Origin: an uncultured Oscillospiraceae bacterium
GTDB taxonomy: Bacteria; Bacillota; Clostridia; Oscillospirales; Oscillospiraceae
DNA length: 7,576 nucleotides
Direction of reading: 5' to 3'
Assembly (NCBI GenBank): GCA_905234575.1
Contig: CAJOIG010000091.1
Span: 1 to 7,576, forward strand
The notes beneath the pieces are model-generated. The model did not search any database. It was not told where the DNA came from and was given only the letters and a program-made list of their open reading frames with translations. Each line of letters opens with the position of its first letter. The stretch's first letter is position 1. The position numbers and the translations under genes are program-made. This document shows positions 1 to 5,964 of the stretch, piece after piece.

Positions 1-1126
1 CCCGAAGAGCGAGGTGCCGGACGAGGACTGCAAAGCGTATTATAAAGAGCACTTCCACGACAGCGCGGACCCCGTGGGCGTCATCCGCGTGAACGCCGAG
101 GGCCTGACGAGCTACAAGGCCATGCTCTTTATCCCCGCGAAGGCGCCTTACGATTACTACACCCGGGAGTATCAGCCCGGCCTGCAGCTCTACTCCAACG
201 GCGTCATGATCATGGAAAAATGCGCGGACCTCGTGCCGGAGTATTTCCGCTTCGTGCGCGGCGTCGTGGACTCCCCCGATCTGAGCCTCAACATCTCCCG
301 GGAGCTTCTGCAGCACGACCGGCAGCTCAAGATCATCGCCGGGAACCTCGAAAAGAAGATCCAGGCGGAGCTCACCCGCCTCAAGGACGAGGACCGGGAC
401 AGCTACCTGACGTTCTACGCCGCCTTCGCGCCCCAGCTCAAATACGGCGTCGTCGGCGACTACGGCATGCACAAGGACCAGCTCAAGGACCTCCTCCTCT
501 TCCACAGCGTGAAGGAGGACAAGCTCATCACCCTCGCGGAATACGTGAAGGCCATGCCCGAGGGCCAGGAGAAGATCTACTACGCCTGCGCCGAGACCGT
601 GAAGCGCGCCGCCGCTCTGCCCCAGGCCGAGACCGTCAAGGCCGCGGGCTACGACATGCTCTGCCTCACGGACGACGTGGACGAGTTCGTCATGCAGCTT
701 CTGAACGCCTACGAGGAGAAGCCCTTCTGCAACGTCACCTCCGACGACCTCCTCGAGTCCGACGAGCAGAAGGCCGACACCGAAAAGAAGGAGGAGGAGG
801 CCAAGGAGCTTCTGGACTTCGTGAAGGAGAGCCTGCCCGGTCTGTGCGAGTCCGTGCGCCTGAGCCACAAGCTCAAATCTCAGCCGGTGTTCCTCACCAC
901 CGAGGGCGAGGTCACGCTGGAGATGGAGAAATACTTCCAGAACGTGCCCGGCGTGCCGGAGAGCAGCCGGGTGAAGGCCAGGCGCGTGCTGGAGCTCAAC
1001 GGCGAGCACCCGGCCTTCGAGGCGCTGAAGAAGGCCTACGCCGAGGACAAGGCCCGGGCCAAGCGCCTCGCCATGGTGCTGTACGCCCAGGCGGAGCTCA
1101 TCGCCGGCCTGCCTACACCGAGCTAG
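1..1126 (+). CDS. htpG: Molecular chaperone HtpG (Hsp90), 5'-truncated by window edge, 3' end apparently frameshifted
   Basis: This is the middle and C-terminal part of the cytosolic ATP-dependent chaperone HtpG, a homodimer that remodels client proteins; 374 codons are visible, reading from base 2. The ATP-binding N-domain lies outside the window. Seen here are the middle-domain signatures GLQLYSNGVMIMEKC, the segment from PEYFRFVRGVVDSPD, and LNISRELLQHDR, whose Arg corresponds to the ATPase-stimulating Arg of bacterial Hsp90. Further on are YGMHKDQLKDLLLF, LTDDVDEFVMQ, an acidic Lys/Glu-rich linker, and the C-terminal dimerisation domain with RLSHKLKSQPVFLT. GTG at 14 is not a real start, because the family alignment runs through it. 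The end is odd: after LIAGLP the frame gives only TPS and stops. The usual clostridial tail (ED-P-x-x-(F/Y)-x-x-x-(I/V)-C-x-L) appears in another frame as AYTELVCSLF, ending with TGA at 1141-1143. Family identity is certain; the tail defect could be a mutation or an assembly error. Confidence 0.96.
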   Translation, partial: PKSEVPDEDCKAYYKEHFHDSADPVGVIRVNAEGLTSYKAMLFIPAKAPYDYYTREYQPGLQLYSNGVMIMEKCADLVPEYFRFVRGVVDSPDLSLNISRELLQHDRQLKIIAGNLEKKIQAELTRLKDEDRDSYLTFYAAFAPQLKYGVVGDYGMHKDQLKDLLLFHSVKEDKLITLAEYVKAMPEGQEKIYYACAETVKRAAALPQAETVKAAGYDMLCLTDDVDEFVMQLLNAYEEKPFCNVTSDDLLESDEQKADTEKKEEEAKELLDFVKESLPGLCESVRLSHKLKSQPVFLTTEGEVTLEMEKYFQNVPGVPESSRVKARRVLELNGEHPAFEALKKAYAEDKARAKRLAMVLYAQAELIAGLPTPS

Positions 1127-1153
1127 TCTGCTCCCTGTTCTGAACCGCATTGC

Positions 1154-1198
1154 AAAAATCCCCCGACGGAGAAACGAAATCTCCGCCAGGGGATTTTT
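1154..1198. terminator. Bidirectional intrinsic terminator between convergent htpG and mnmE
   Basis: Arms AAAAATCCCC (1154-1163) and GGGGATTTTT (1189-1198) pair perfectly. After a 3x3 internal mismatch, CGGAGA (1167-1172) pairs with TCTCCG (1180-1185) around the loop AACGAAA. The A-run on one side and T-run on the other give a U-tract on either strand, so the element can end htpG from the left and mnmE (stop at 1211) from the right. It starts 11 bases after the probable original htpG stop at 1141-1143. Confidence 0.93.
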
Positions 1199-1210
1199 AT
1201 ATGGTATGAA

Positions 1211-2578
1211 TCATTTGCCCACGCAGAAGCGGGCGAAGATGCCGTTCGTGATGTCCTCCCGCACGACACGGCCGGTCAGCTCGCCCAGGGCGGTAAGGGC
1301 GCCCTCGATCTCCGTGAGGACGGCGTCCGGGAACACGCCCTCGTCCATGGCGTCCATGGCGGCGCGCAGATAGTCGAGAGCCCGGGCCACGGCGTCCGCC
1401 TGGCGGGGATTGGTCAGCGTCTGCCCCGCGGGGACGGCTTCGTCCGGGGGATACAGGGCCGCCACCGCGGCTTCGAGCGCCGCGAGACCCTCCCCGGTCC
1501 GGCTGCTGACGGGGATCGCGTCCGCCCGCGTCCAGGCCGCCGGCGGCAGGTCCGCCTTGGTGCGGAGGATCAGGACATGCTCCGCGCTCTGCGCCGCCGA
1601 CAATACGGCGTCGTCCTCCGGGCCGAGGGGTTCCGAGCCGTCCAGCAGGACCAGGGCCAGGGACGCGGCATGGGCGGCGTCCTGCGCGCGCTCCACGCCG
1701 AGGCGCTCCACGGGATCGTCCGTAGCCCGCAGGCCGGCGGTATCCGTCAGCCGCAGGAGCACGCCCCCCACGACGGCCTTCTCCTCGATGGTGTCCCGGG
1801 TGGTGCCGGGAAGTTCCGTGACGATGGCCCGGTCATAGCCCAAAAGGGCGTTCAGCAGCGAGGACTTCCCCGCGTTGGGCCGGCCGAGGAGCACGCAGGC
1901 GACGCCGTTTTTCATGAGGGAACCCCGGCGGAAGGTATCGAGCAGGCGGGAAAGCTCCGCCGCGCTCTCCGCGAGCACAGCGCGGTACTGCGCGAGGGCG
2001 AAGGGCTCGATGTCCTCGTCCGGGTAGTCCAGCACCGCGTGGTAGTGGGAGCAGATCGCGGTCAGCCCGTCGTAGACCGTATCCGTGCGCCGGGTGATGG
2101 CGCCGTCGAGCTGGGCGGCGGCGTTCTGGGCGATTCGCGGAGTCTCGGCGTCGATGAGGTCGATGACGGCCTCCGCCTGGGTGAGGTCCAGGCGTCCGTT
2201 CAGAAAGGCCCGCCGGGTGAACTCCCCCGCCTTCGCCTGCCGGGCGCCCGCGGCGAACAGGGACAGCAGCGCCTGCCGCAGCACCGTGGGCGAGCCATGG
2301 CACTGGAGCTCCGCCGTATCCTCCCCGGTGTAGCTGTTCGGTCCGCGGGAGACCGTCGCAAGGCATACGTCAAGGACCGCCCCTTCCGCATCGAAGAGGC
2401 GGCCCAGAACGAGCTTGCGGTCCGGTCGCCGGGACATGGGCGCGCCCTGCTGCGGCCGGAACACGCGGTCGAGGATGGCGAGCGTGTCCGGCCCGCTGAC
2501 GCGGACCACGCCGATGGCCGCGAGCACGGAGCCCGTGGCGATAGCGGCGATGGTATCCGGCGCGGTGATCGGATTCAT
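1211..2578 (-). CDS. mnmE: tRNA uridine-5-carboxymethylaminomethyl(34) synthesis GTPase MnmE
   Basis: MnmE (TrmE) works with MnmG to install the (carboxymethyl)aminomethyl group on C5 of the wobble uridine of several tRNAs, using a folate-derived one-carbon unit and GTP hydrolysis. The 455-aa protein has the normal family length. The N-terminal folate-binding domain (about 1-120) begins DTIAAIATG and is followed by GEFTRRAFLNGRLDLTQAEAV (split: GEFTRRAFLNG, then RLDLTQAEAV). The inserted G domain has G1 GRPNAGKS (232-239), G2 TTRDT (259-263), G3 DTAG (279-282) and a G5-like SSR (358-360). The protein ends FCVGK, the CxGK motif whose Cys is needed for modification. G4 reads TKAD (340-343) instead of NKxD. 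The ATG overlaps the rex stop as ATGA, and no Shine-Dalgarno sequence precedes it, so translation probably depends on coupling to rex. It ends at the shared terminator. Confidence 0.97.
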   Translation of the reverse strand: MNPITAPDTIAAIATGSVLAAIGVVRVSGPDTLAILDRVFRPQQGAPMSRRPDRKLVLGRLFDAEGAVLDVCLATVSRGPNSYTGEDTAELQCHGSPTVLRQALLSLFAAGARQAKAGEFTRRAFLNGRLDLTQAEAVIDLIDAETPRIAQNAAAQLDGAITRRTDTVYDGLTAICSHYHAVLDYPDEDIEPFALAQYRAVLAESAAELSRLLDTFRRGSLMKNGVACVLLGRPNAGKSSLLNALLGYDRAIVTELPGTTRDTIEEKAVVGGVLLRLTDTAGLRATDDPVERLGVERAQDAAHAASLALVLLDGSEPLGPEDDAVLSAAQSAEHVLILRTKADLPPAAWTRADAIPVSSRTGEGLAALEAAVAALYPPDEAVPAGQTLTNPRQADAVARALDYLRAAMDAMDEGVFPDAVLTEIEGALTALGELTGRVVREDITNGIFARFCVGK

Positions 2579-3225
2579 TTGGCGGCGCGCAGGTCGTCCT
2601 GCTCCGCCAGGCGGTAGGTCAGGACCAGCAGACTGTCCGCAAAGTGGATGTTCTCCACCAGGGTATCGGTATCGCCCACGTCCAGCTCCACGTTCGTGAA
2701 GTTCCAGATCGCGCGGATGCCGGCGTCCACGAGGACGTCCGTCAGCTCCTGCGCGGGCTCCCGGGGCACGGTGAGGATGGCGATGTCCACCTTGTGCTCC
2801 TTCACGAAATCGCCGAGGGTGGCGATGTCGTAGATGGGATAGCCGCCGACGGTGGTGCCGATCATCTCCGGGCGGATGTCAAAGGCGCCGAGGAAGGTGT
2901 AACCGTCGATGATGAACTTGAAGTTCTCGACGAGCGCGGTGCCCAGGTGGCCGGGACCGACCAGGATGGCGGAATAGTCGCGGTAGGTGCCGAGGATCTG
3001 CCCGATCTCCTTGCTGAGGGACTCGATGTTGTAGCCGTAGCCCTGCTGGCCGAACTCACCGAAGCAGGAGAAGTCCTGCCGGATCTGGGAGGGGGTCAGG
3101 CCCATCTGCCGGCCGAGCTCGCCGGAGGAGATGCGCTCCTCGCCTTTGGCGTGGAGATCGTCCAGTTTGCGGAGATAACGGGGAAGACGCCGGATAACGT
3201 TGTTCGAGATGTTCGTGCGTTTCAT
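2575..3225 (-). CDS. rex: Redox-sensing transcriptional repressor Rex
   Basis: Rex is a cytosolic homodimeric repressor that binds its operators when NADH is low and lets go when NADH rises; it controls fermentation and anaerobic energy genes in Gram-positive bacteria. The 216-aa product fits the family. The N-terminal winged helix (about 1-75) contains the recognition segment SQIRQDFSCFGEFG followed by GYGYN. The Rossmann domain starts with VGPGHLGTAL (GxGxxG at 90-95), then AFDIRP with the acidic residue expected to contact the adenine ribose. The C-terminal helix HFADSLLVLTYRL is the domain-swapped dimer helix. The ATG at 3225 is chosen because AGGAGG (3233-3238) sits 7 bases upstream; the in-frame ATG at 3243 would put the ribosome binding site inside the coding region. 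The stop overlaps the mnmE start. A promoter with a putative Rex operator lies upstream, so autoregulation is likely. Confidence 0.96.
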   Translation of the reverse strand: MKRTNISNNVIRRLPRYLRKLDDLHAKGEERISSGELGRQMGLTPSQIRQDFSCFGEFGQQGYGYNIESLSKEIGQILGTYRDYSAILVGPGHLGTALVENFKFIIDGYTFLGAFDIRPEMIGTTVGGYPIYDIATLGDFVKEHKVDIAILTVPREPAQELTDVLVDAGIRAIWNFTNVELDVGDTDTLVENIHFADSLLVLTYRLAEQDDLRAAK

Positions 3226-3251
3226 GTTATATCCTCCTGTCAATAGTGGAG

Positions 3252-3267
3252 CGGGGCAAACGCCCCG
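3252..3267 (-). other. Short GC hairpin in the rex 5' leader
   Basis: CGGGGC (3252-3257) and GCCCCG (3262-3267) form a perfect 6-bp stem with a 4-base loop, inside the transcribed leader about 14 bases upstream of the rex ribosome binding site. No U-run follows on the mRNA strand, so it is not an intrinsic terminator. It may stabilise the 5' end; a role is not demonstrable from sequence. Confidence 0.45.
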
Positions 3268-3325
3268 TCATCGGCGGTCTCTGCCCGAAAAACGGGAAGC
3301 GCCGTCGAGCATTTTACATGGATGC

Positions 3326-3343
3326 ATGTTAAATATACCACAA
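3326..3343. promoter_or_regulatory. Putative Rex operator (ROP) on the rex promoter
   Basis: On the minus strand the 18-mer TTGTGGTATATTTAACAT matches the clostridial Rex consensus TTGTTAANNNNTTAACAA (T or G accepted at position 5) in both half-sites: TTGT(G) on the left and TTAACA on the right. Mismatches fall at positions 6, 7 and 18. It lies directly upstream of rex and overlaps the -10 hexamer, a position suited to repression by steric block. Confidence 0.6.
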
Positions 3344-3360
3344 TTCTATCCGATTTGCAA
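3332..3360 (-). promoter_or_regulatory. Sigma-A-type promoter for rex-mnmE
   Basis: Reading the minus strand, a -35 element TTGCAA (3355-3360) is followed after exactly 17 bases by TATATT (3332-3337). Both are 4-5 of 6 matches to TTGACA/TATAAT. Transcription would begin near 3323-3325, giving a leader of roughly 100 bases before the rex ATG. It is the best promoter candidate between the ProX-like gene and rex. Confidence 0.65.
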
Positions 3361-3631
3361 ATGTTTTTTCAGAGACCGGGAAAAGCATCACAAATCCCGC
3401 CGAGCGCTGTTTTCCGGAGTCCCGCATACCGATTCCGTTCATCTCCAGACCGCAACCGCGGCGCTTGTCCGTGATACGGGCAAGGCAAGCATCCGCATAG
3501 GGGTGCTCGTGAAATAGATCGAACCAGGTATGGATCGGAACCGGGAGATGATCATAGTGGATGTCAACCCGGCTTGCGCGAACTCCAGAATCAGAATACT
3601 GGCACGGATATGGCAGCGGTATAGGCGGGTT
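3344..3631. other. Gene-poor intergenic stretch with a 100-codon open frame continuing the upstream gene
   Basis: No gene I recognise lies here. On the minus strand, the frame of the ProX-like gene continues after its TGA (3632-3634) for 100 sense codons and stops at TAA (3329-3331), inside the rex promoter. The translated stretch (for example VDIHYDHLPVPIHTWFDLF) has no ATG near its beginning, no ribosome binding site and no family I recognise. A second minus-strand frame is also open for about 60 codons, so chance openness in GC-rich DNA or an eroded gene are both possible. I see no clear terminator after the ProX-like gene. Confidence 0.4.
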
Positions 3632-4186
3632 TCATACCTCTGTCCCGACGAGCTTCACGAGGATCGGTTCTACGCCCAAAGCGGGCAGGATCGTATCCAC
3701 CAGATCCTTGGTGGCAAAGCGGATGGAACTGGTGTTTTCACAGGGGTGACAGCCGAAGAACGCTTCCTTCAGCACATCCTCATCGATGACGAGCCGTACC
3801 CGGTGCTCCCGGTCGTTCATCAGGCCCATGACGGAGACACTGCCGGGATGGAGGTCCAGAAATTGCTCCATATACTCCTCGTCCGCGAAGGACAGGCGGC
3901 TCACGCCCATCTGCCCGGACAGTTCCTTCGTCTTGAACGGCTTGTCCCCCGGCATGATCAGCAGATAGAAGTTCGTCTTCTGCCGGTTGCAGAGAAAGAG
4001 GTTCTTGCAGATATGTACGCCGAGGATGGCGTCCACCGTCGCGCACACCTCCATGGAGGTCGCCGGCTGGTCCGGGTGATCTGTCCGGTCAAAAGCAACG
4101 CCCAGCCGGTCCAGATATTCGTATGTTCGGATCTCTCTGTCGCTCCGTCCTGTCATATCGGTCGGGGAGCCGTGCAATAGTTCCAT
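3632..4186 (-). CDS. YbaK/EbsC-superfamily aminoacyl-tRNA editing protein, ProX (PrdX-deacylase) type
   Basis: This probable free-standing editing hydrolase would remove wrongly attached amino acid, by family analogy Ala from tRNA(Pro), in the cytosol. The 184-aa product shows the family pattern in order: a hydrophilic start with EYLDRLGVAFDRTDHPDQPAT, then the core ICKNLFLCNRQKTNFYLLIM with Lys61 in the position of the conserved lysine, then LSGQMGVSRLSFADEEYM, PGSVSVMGLMND (114-125), and HPCENTSSIRF near 147. It is clearly different from the second YbaK-fold protein in this window, which carries the GGCSPVGMKK signature. The ATG at 4186 is supported by GAGGG (4195-4199) 8 bases upstream; a start at Met11 is possible but lacks a binding site. 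It begins 25 bases after the flavodoxin gene and is the last gene of the co-directional block. Superfamily is secure; substrate is inferred. Confidence 0.88.
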   Translation of the reverse strand: MELLHGSPTDMTGRSDREIRTYEYLDRLGVAFDRTDHPDQPATSMEVCATVDAILGVHICKNLFLCNRQKTNFYLLIMPGDKPFKTKELSGQMGVSRLSFADEEYMEQFLDLHPGSVSVMGLMNDREHRVRLVIDEDVLKEAFFGCHPCENTSSIRFATKDLVDTILPALGVEPILVKLVGTEV

Positions 4187-4211
4187 TATGCTATCCCTCG
4201 TGTCGTAATAT

Positions 4212-4649
4212 TCAAAGTTCCTGATAGAAGCGCACCGCAGCGGCGATTTCCTCCTCTGTGGGATGCCCCTTGGCGATGCCGCCCACGAGCTTGAAGGGGC
4301 CGTAGGTGTCGAAGCCCTGGCAGTGGTATTCGCCGATCTCCCGGCAGCGCTTACTTGCCGCGATCTGGCGCATGGCCTTCAGGAAGTCGCCGGACGGTGC
4401 GCCATGGGTATAGATGTAGAACACGTCCTTGTCCTCCGGCAGCTTTTCCTTCGCGAAGGCGAGGATCTGCTTGGCAAAGGAGCCGAAGTAGATGCCCGAG
4501 GCAAATCCTATGCGGTCAAAGCCGGAGAGGTCGGCGTCCTTGTTCTCGATGACGTCGATCCGCGTCACTTCCTCCTGCGCGGCAATGGCGTCCAGGAGCT
4601 TTTTCGTGTTCCCGTGATGCTGCGAATAATACACGATCGCTGTTTTCAT
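4212..4649 (-). CDS. Small flavodoxin family protein
   Basis: This 145-aa product is a probable FMN-binding electron carrier or FMN-dependent oxidoreductase subunit of the cytosol. The N-terminus MKTAIVYYSQHHGNTKKL is the beta-strand plus phosphate-binding loop typical of flavodoxins (T/S-x-x-G-N-T). DRIGFASGIYFGSF (45-58) and the stretch DVFYIYTHGAPSGDF (75-89) correspond to the following strands and the isoalloxazine-contact loops, and GFDTYGPFKLVGG (112-124) to the last core loop. The start is fixed by GAGGAG (4658-4663) 8 bases upstream. The ATG overlaps the stop of the small membrane-protein gene as ATGA, implying coupled translation. The partner and substrate are unknown. Confidence 0.87.
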   Translation of the reverse strand: MKTAIVYYSQHHGNTKKLLDAIAAQEEVTRIDVIENKDADLSGFDRIGFASGIYFGSFAKQILAFAKEKLPEDKDVFYIYTHGAPSGDFLKAMRQIAASKRCREIGEYHCQGFDTYGPFKLVGGIAKGHPTEEEIAAAVRFYQEL

Positions 4650-4903
4650 TGGTTTGTCTCCTCATTAAACTGGAATCTGTCAGACTTAGCAGGTTTCTTT
4701 GTGAGGAAAAGCGCTGAAGCAATACAGATCGCAATTCCAACGGCAAAGGGAATCGCAGACAGAAATGCAGTCGATACCGGAGCGCTGTAACCAGCGCAAT
4801 GGATTCCCCATAGCATATCGCAGTAGTTCCAGGCAACGACCGCACACATGATATCGGACAACAATACAGCCATAATCCAAAAGCAGATTGACAGCTTTCT
4901 CAT
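4646..4903 (-). CDS. Small two-helix membrane protein of unknown function
   Basis: I do not recognise a named family. The 85-aa product is hydrophobic, with two likely membrane segments: residues about 5-27 (from SICFWIMAVLLSD) and about 42-67 (AFLSAIPFAVGIAICIASAL). A short charged tail, KKPAKSDRFQFNEETNQ, is probably cytosolic. It contains five cysteines, four of them in or near the helices. The ATG at 4903 has AGGAGG (4912-4917) 8 bases upstream; the in-frame GTG at 4912 overlaps that site and is rejected. Its stop overlaps the flavodoxin start by ATGA, which argues that it is real and co-expressed with the flavodoxin. The gap to the preceding mmcQ-type gene is 52 bases, with no clear promoter or terminator. 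A membrane anchor or redox partner role is only a guess. Confidence 0.8.
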   Translation of the reverse strand: MRKLSICFWIMAVLLSDIMCAVVAWNYCDMLWGIHCAGYSAPVSTAFLSAIPFAVGIAICIASALFLTKKPAKSDRFQFNEETNQ

Positions 4904-4955
4904 CTGTAACACCTCCTGCGAATCCCGATCGGTTGATGATTGTTCGATTACTGCC

Positions 4956-5324
4956 CTATGGTTTTTTTCGCCGCGAAGCCGTCAGCTCGTAGCTTACGTC
5001 CAGCAGCTCTTGGATGAGCCCATCCTCCGTCCCGCCGTCCAGCAGCAGCGTGACCCAATGCGCCTTATTCATGTGATACCCGGGAAGGATGCCCGGAATA
5101 TCGCGGTAGGATCCCATCAGCAGCGGACCGCACTTCACGTCCACGATATCCACATTGCCGTCCCGATCCAGCCCCAGCTTGCGATACGGCACGGTCATTT
5201 CCACGGCAAACCACTTCCGATTGTCCCGGTGACGCAGCACGAAGTAGTCATACTCCGGCCAGGGATAGTCCGGCCCCACGGAGTAATAGGATGCCGCGTA
5301 TTCGATCAGTTCCTGTTTGTTCAT
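4956..5324 (-). CDS. MmcQ/YjbR family protein
   Basis: The 122-aa product belongs to the MmcQ/YjbR family, small cytosolic proteins with a CyaY/frataxin-like, proposed DNA-binding fold and no settled function. It begins MNKQELIEYA, as the family does. It has the central VDVKCGPLL segment (61-69), then IPGILPGYHMNKAHWVTLLLDGG (split: IPGILPGYHMNK, AHWVTLLLDGG) and the C-terminal LIQELLDVSYELTA. The segment GYHMNKxHW followed by SYEL is diagnostic. The ATG at 5324 is preferred over the in-frame GTG at 5330 because the family start matches it. It lies 2 bases past the ybaK stop (5327-5329) with only a weak GGTGG upstream, so coupling to ybaK translation is likely. The tail RRKKP is basic. Confidence 0.9.
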   Translation of the reverse strand: MNKQELIEYAASYYSVGPDYPWPEYDYFVLRHRDNRKWFAVEMTVPYRKLGLDRDGNVDIVDVKCGPLLMGSYRDIPGILPGYHMNKAHWVTLLLDGGTEDGLIQELLDVSYELTASRRKKP

Positions 5325-5326
5325 AT

Positions 5327-5803
5327 TCACACCACCAGATCCGCCAGCGTGTAGTGTACGACAGTTTCCAGATCCTGCGGCGAAAGCTCGATCTGGGCGC
5401 CGACCCTTCCCGCGCTGACGCAGATCGTCTCCAGCTCGGCCGCTGTCTCATGCAGGAAGGTAGGGAAGGGCTTTTTCATGCCCACGGGGGAACAGCCGCC
5501 GTGGATATAACCCGTCAGAGGCAGAAGCTCCTTCTGCTTTATCATGTCGATGGATTTCTCTCCTGAGGCTTTGGCAGCCTTTTTCAGGTCCAGCTCCGCC
5601 AGCACAGGGATCACAAAGACGTAGTGGTTTCCGGTCTTGCCAACAGTCACGAGGGTCTTGAAAACCTTTTCCGCCATTTCGCCGAGGCGCTCAGCGATCT
5701 CCGCACCCGTCAGCTTTCCGTTCGGCTCATAGGTGTGGCTGACATAGGGGATCTTTTTGCTGTCCAGCAGGCGCATTACGTTGGTTTTGTCGTTTTGTTT
5801 CAT
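5327..5803 (-). CDS. ybaK: Cys-tRNA(Pro)/Cys-tRNA(Cys) deacylase YbaK
   Basis: YbaK hydrolyses Cys-tRNA(Pro) formed when ProRS mischarges cysteine, acting in trans as a cytosolic editing factor. The 158-aa product has the usual family length. Motifs in order are GKLTGAEIAERLG (29-41), VFKTLVT with Lys49 in the position of the essential lysine, YVFVIPVLAELDLKKAAKA (61-79), GYIHGGCSPVGMKKPFPTF (98-116, the family signature) and SAGRVGAQIELSPQDL (130-145). GGGAG (5809-5813) lies 5 bases before the ATG. The gene starts 12 bases after a possible 24-codon ORF and abuts the MmcQ-type gene, which it probably drives translationally. A second, distant member of the same superfamily sits three genes downstream. 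No unusual residues are seen. Confidence 0.94.
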   Translation of the reverse strand: MKQNDKTNVMRLLDSKKIPYVSHTYEPNGKLTGAEIAERLGEMAEKVFKTLVTVGKTGNHYVFVIPVLAELDLKKAAKASGEKSIDMIKQKELLPLTGYIHGGCSPVGMKKPFPTFLHETAAELETICVSAGRVGAQIELSPQDLETVVHYTLADLVV

Positions 5804-5815
5804 GGCGTCTCCCGT

Positions 5816-5890
5816 TCATTCGCCGTAAGCGTTCCAATAGTCAACCGCTCCGGAAGACAGATCCAGATGGCCGATCATTGCCTGGAACAT
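5816..5890 (-). CDS. Possible 24-aa small protein or remnant 5' end of a larger gene
   Basis: An ATG at 5890 is preceded at 6 bases by GGAGG (5897-5901), one of the better ribosome binding sites in the window, and opens a 24-codon frame ending in TGA 12 bases before ybaK. The product starts MFQAMIGHLDLSSGAV and ends WNAYGE. It is not hydrophobic throughout and has no recognised family. Alternatives: a leader or coupling ORF for ybaK, or the surviving N-terminus of a decayed gene. The (I/L)-D-L-S/T-S/T-G pattern is reminiscent of the N-terminus of aldehyde ferredoxin oxidoreductases, but this is too short to assert. Confidence 0.4.
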   Translation of the reverse strand: MFQAMIGHLDLSSGAVDYWNAYGE

Positions 5891-5964
5891 CGCTTTCCTC
5901 CGTTCCTGTCACCACACAAACGGAATCACCTTACTGAATCCCATTTTCGCGGATACTGCAGTTC

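Noticed and set aside
220..1143. 307-codon plus-strand frame inside htpG
   Set aside because: An Arg/Pro/Gly-rich shadow frame of htpG. Only its last ten codons are meaningful, as the displaced htpG tail.
1577..2617. Long plus-strand open frame (346 codons) opposite mnmE
   Set aside because: It is antisense to a complete, motif-rich mnmE; long antisense frames are expected in GC-rich genes and its translation shows no family features.
3316..3329. ACATG-GATG-CATGT inverted repeat beside the Rex site
   Set aside because: Only 5-bp arms with a 4-base loop; likely chance in an AT-rich leader.
3200..3517. Plus-strand ORF of 105 codons over the rex promoter region
   Set aside because: Overlaps the rex start and promoter antisense, lacks a ribosome binding site and resembles no protein I know.
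3591..3635. 14-codon ORF overlapping the ProX-like stop by ATGA (MKPAYTAAISVPVF)
   Set aside because: The overlap looks like coupling, but the ORF is very short, unrecognised, and ATGA arises easily by chance.
3530..4180. Plus-strand ORF of 216 codons
   Set aside because: Mostly antisense to the ProX-like gene, which has clear family motifs; no independent support.
5909..5944. 11-codon ORF (MGFSKVIPFVW) upstream of the 24-codon ORF
   Set aside because: No ribosome binding site and too short to judge, although the start faintly recalls glyoxalase-like PhnB proteins.
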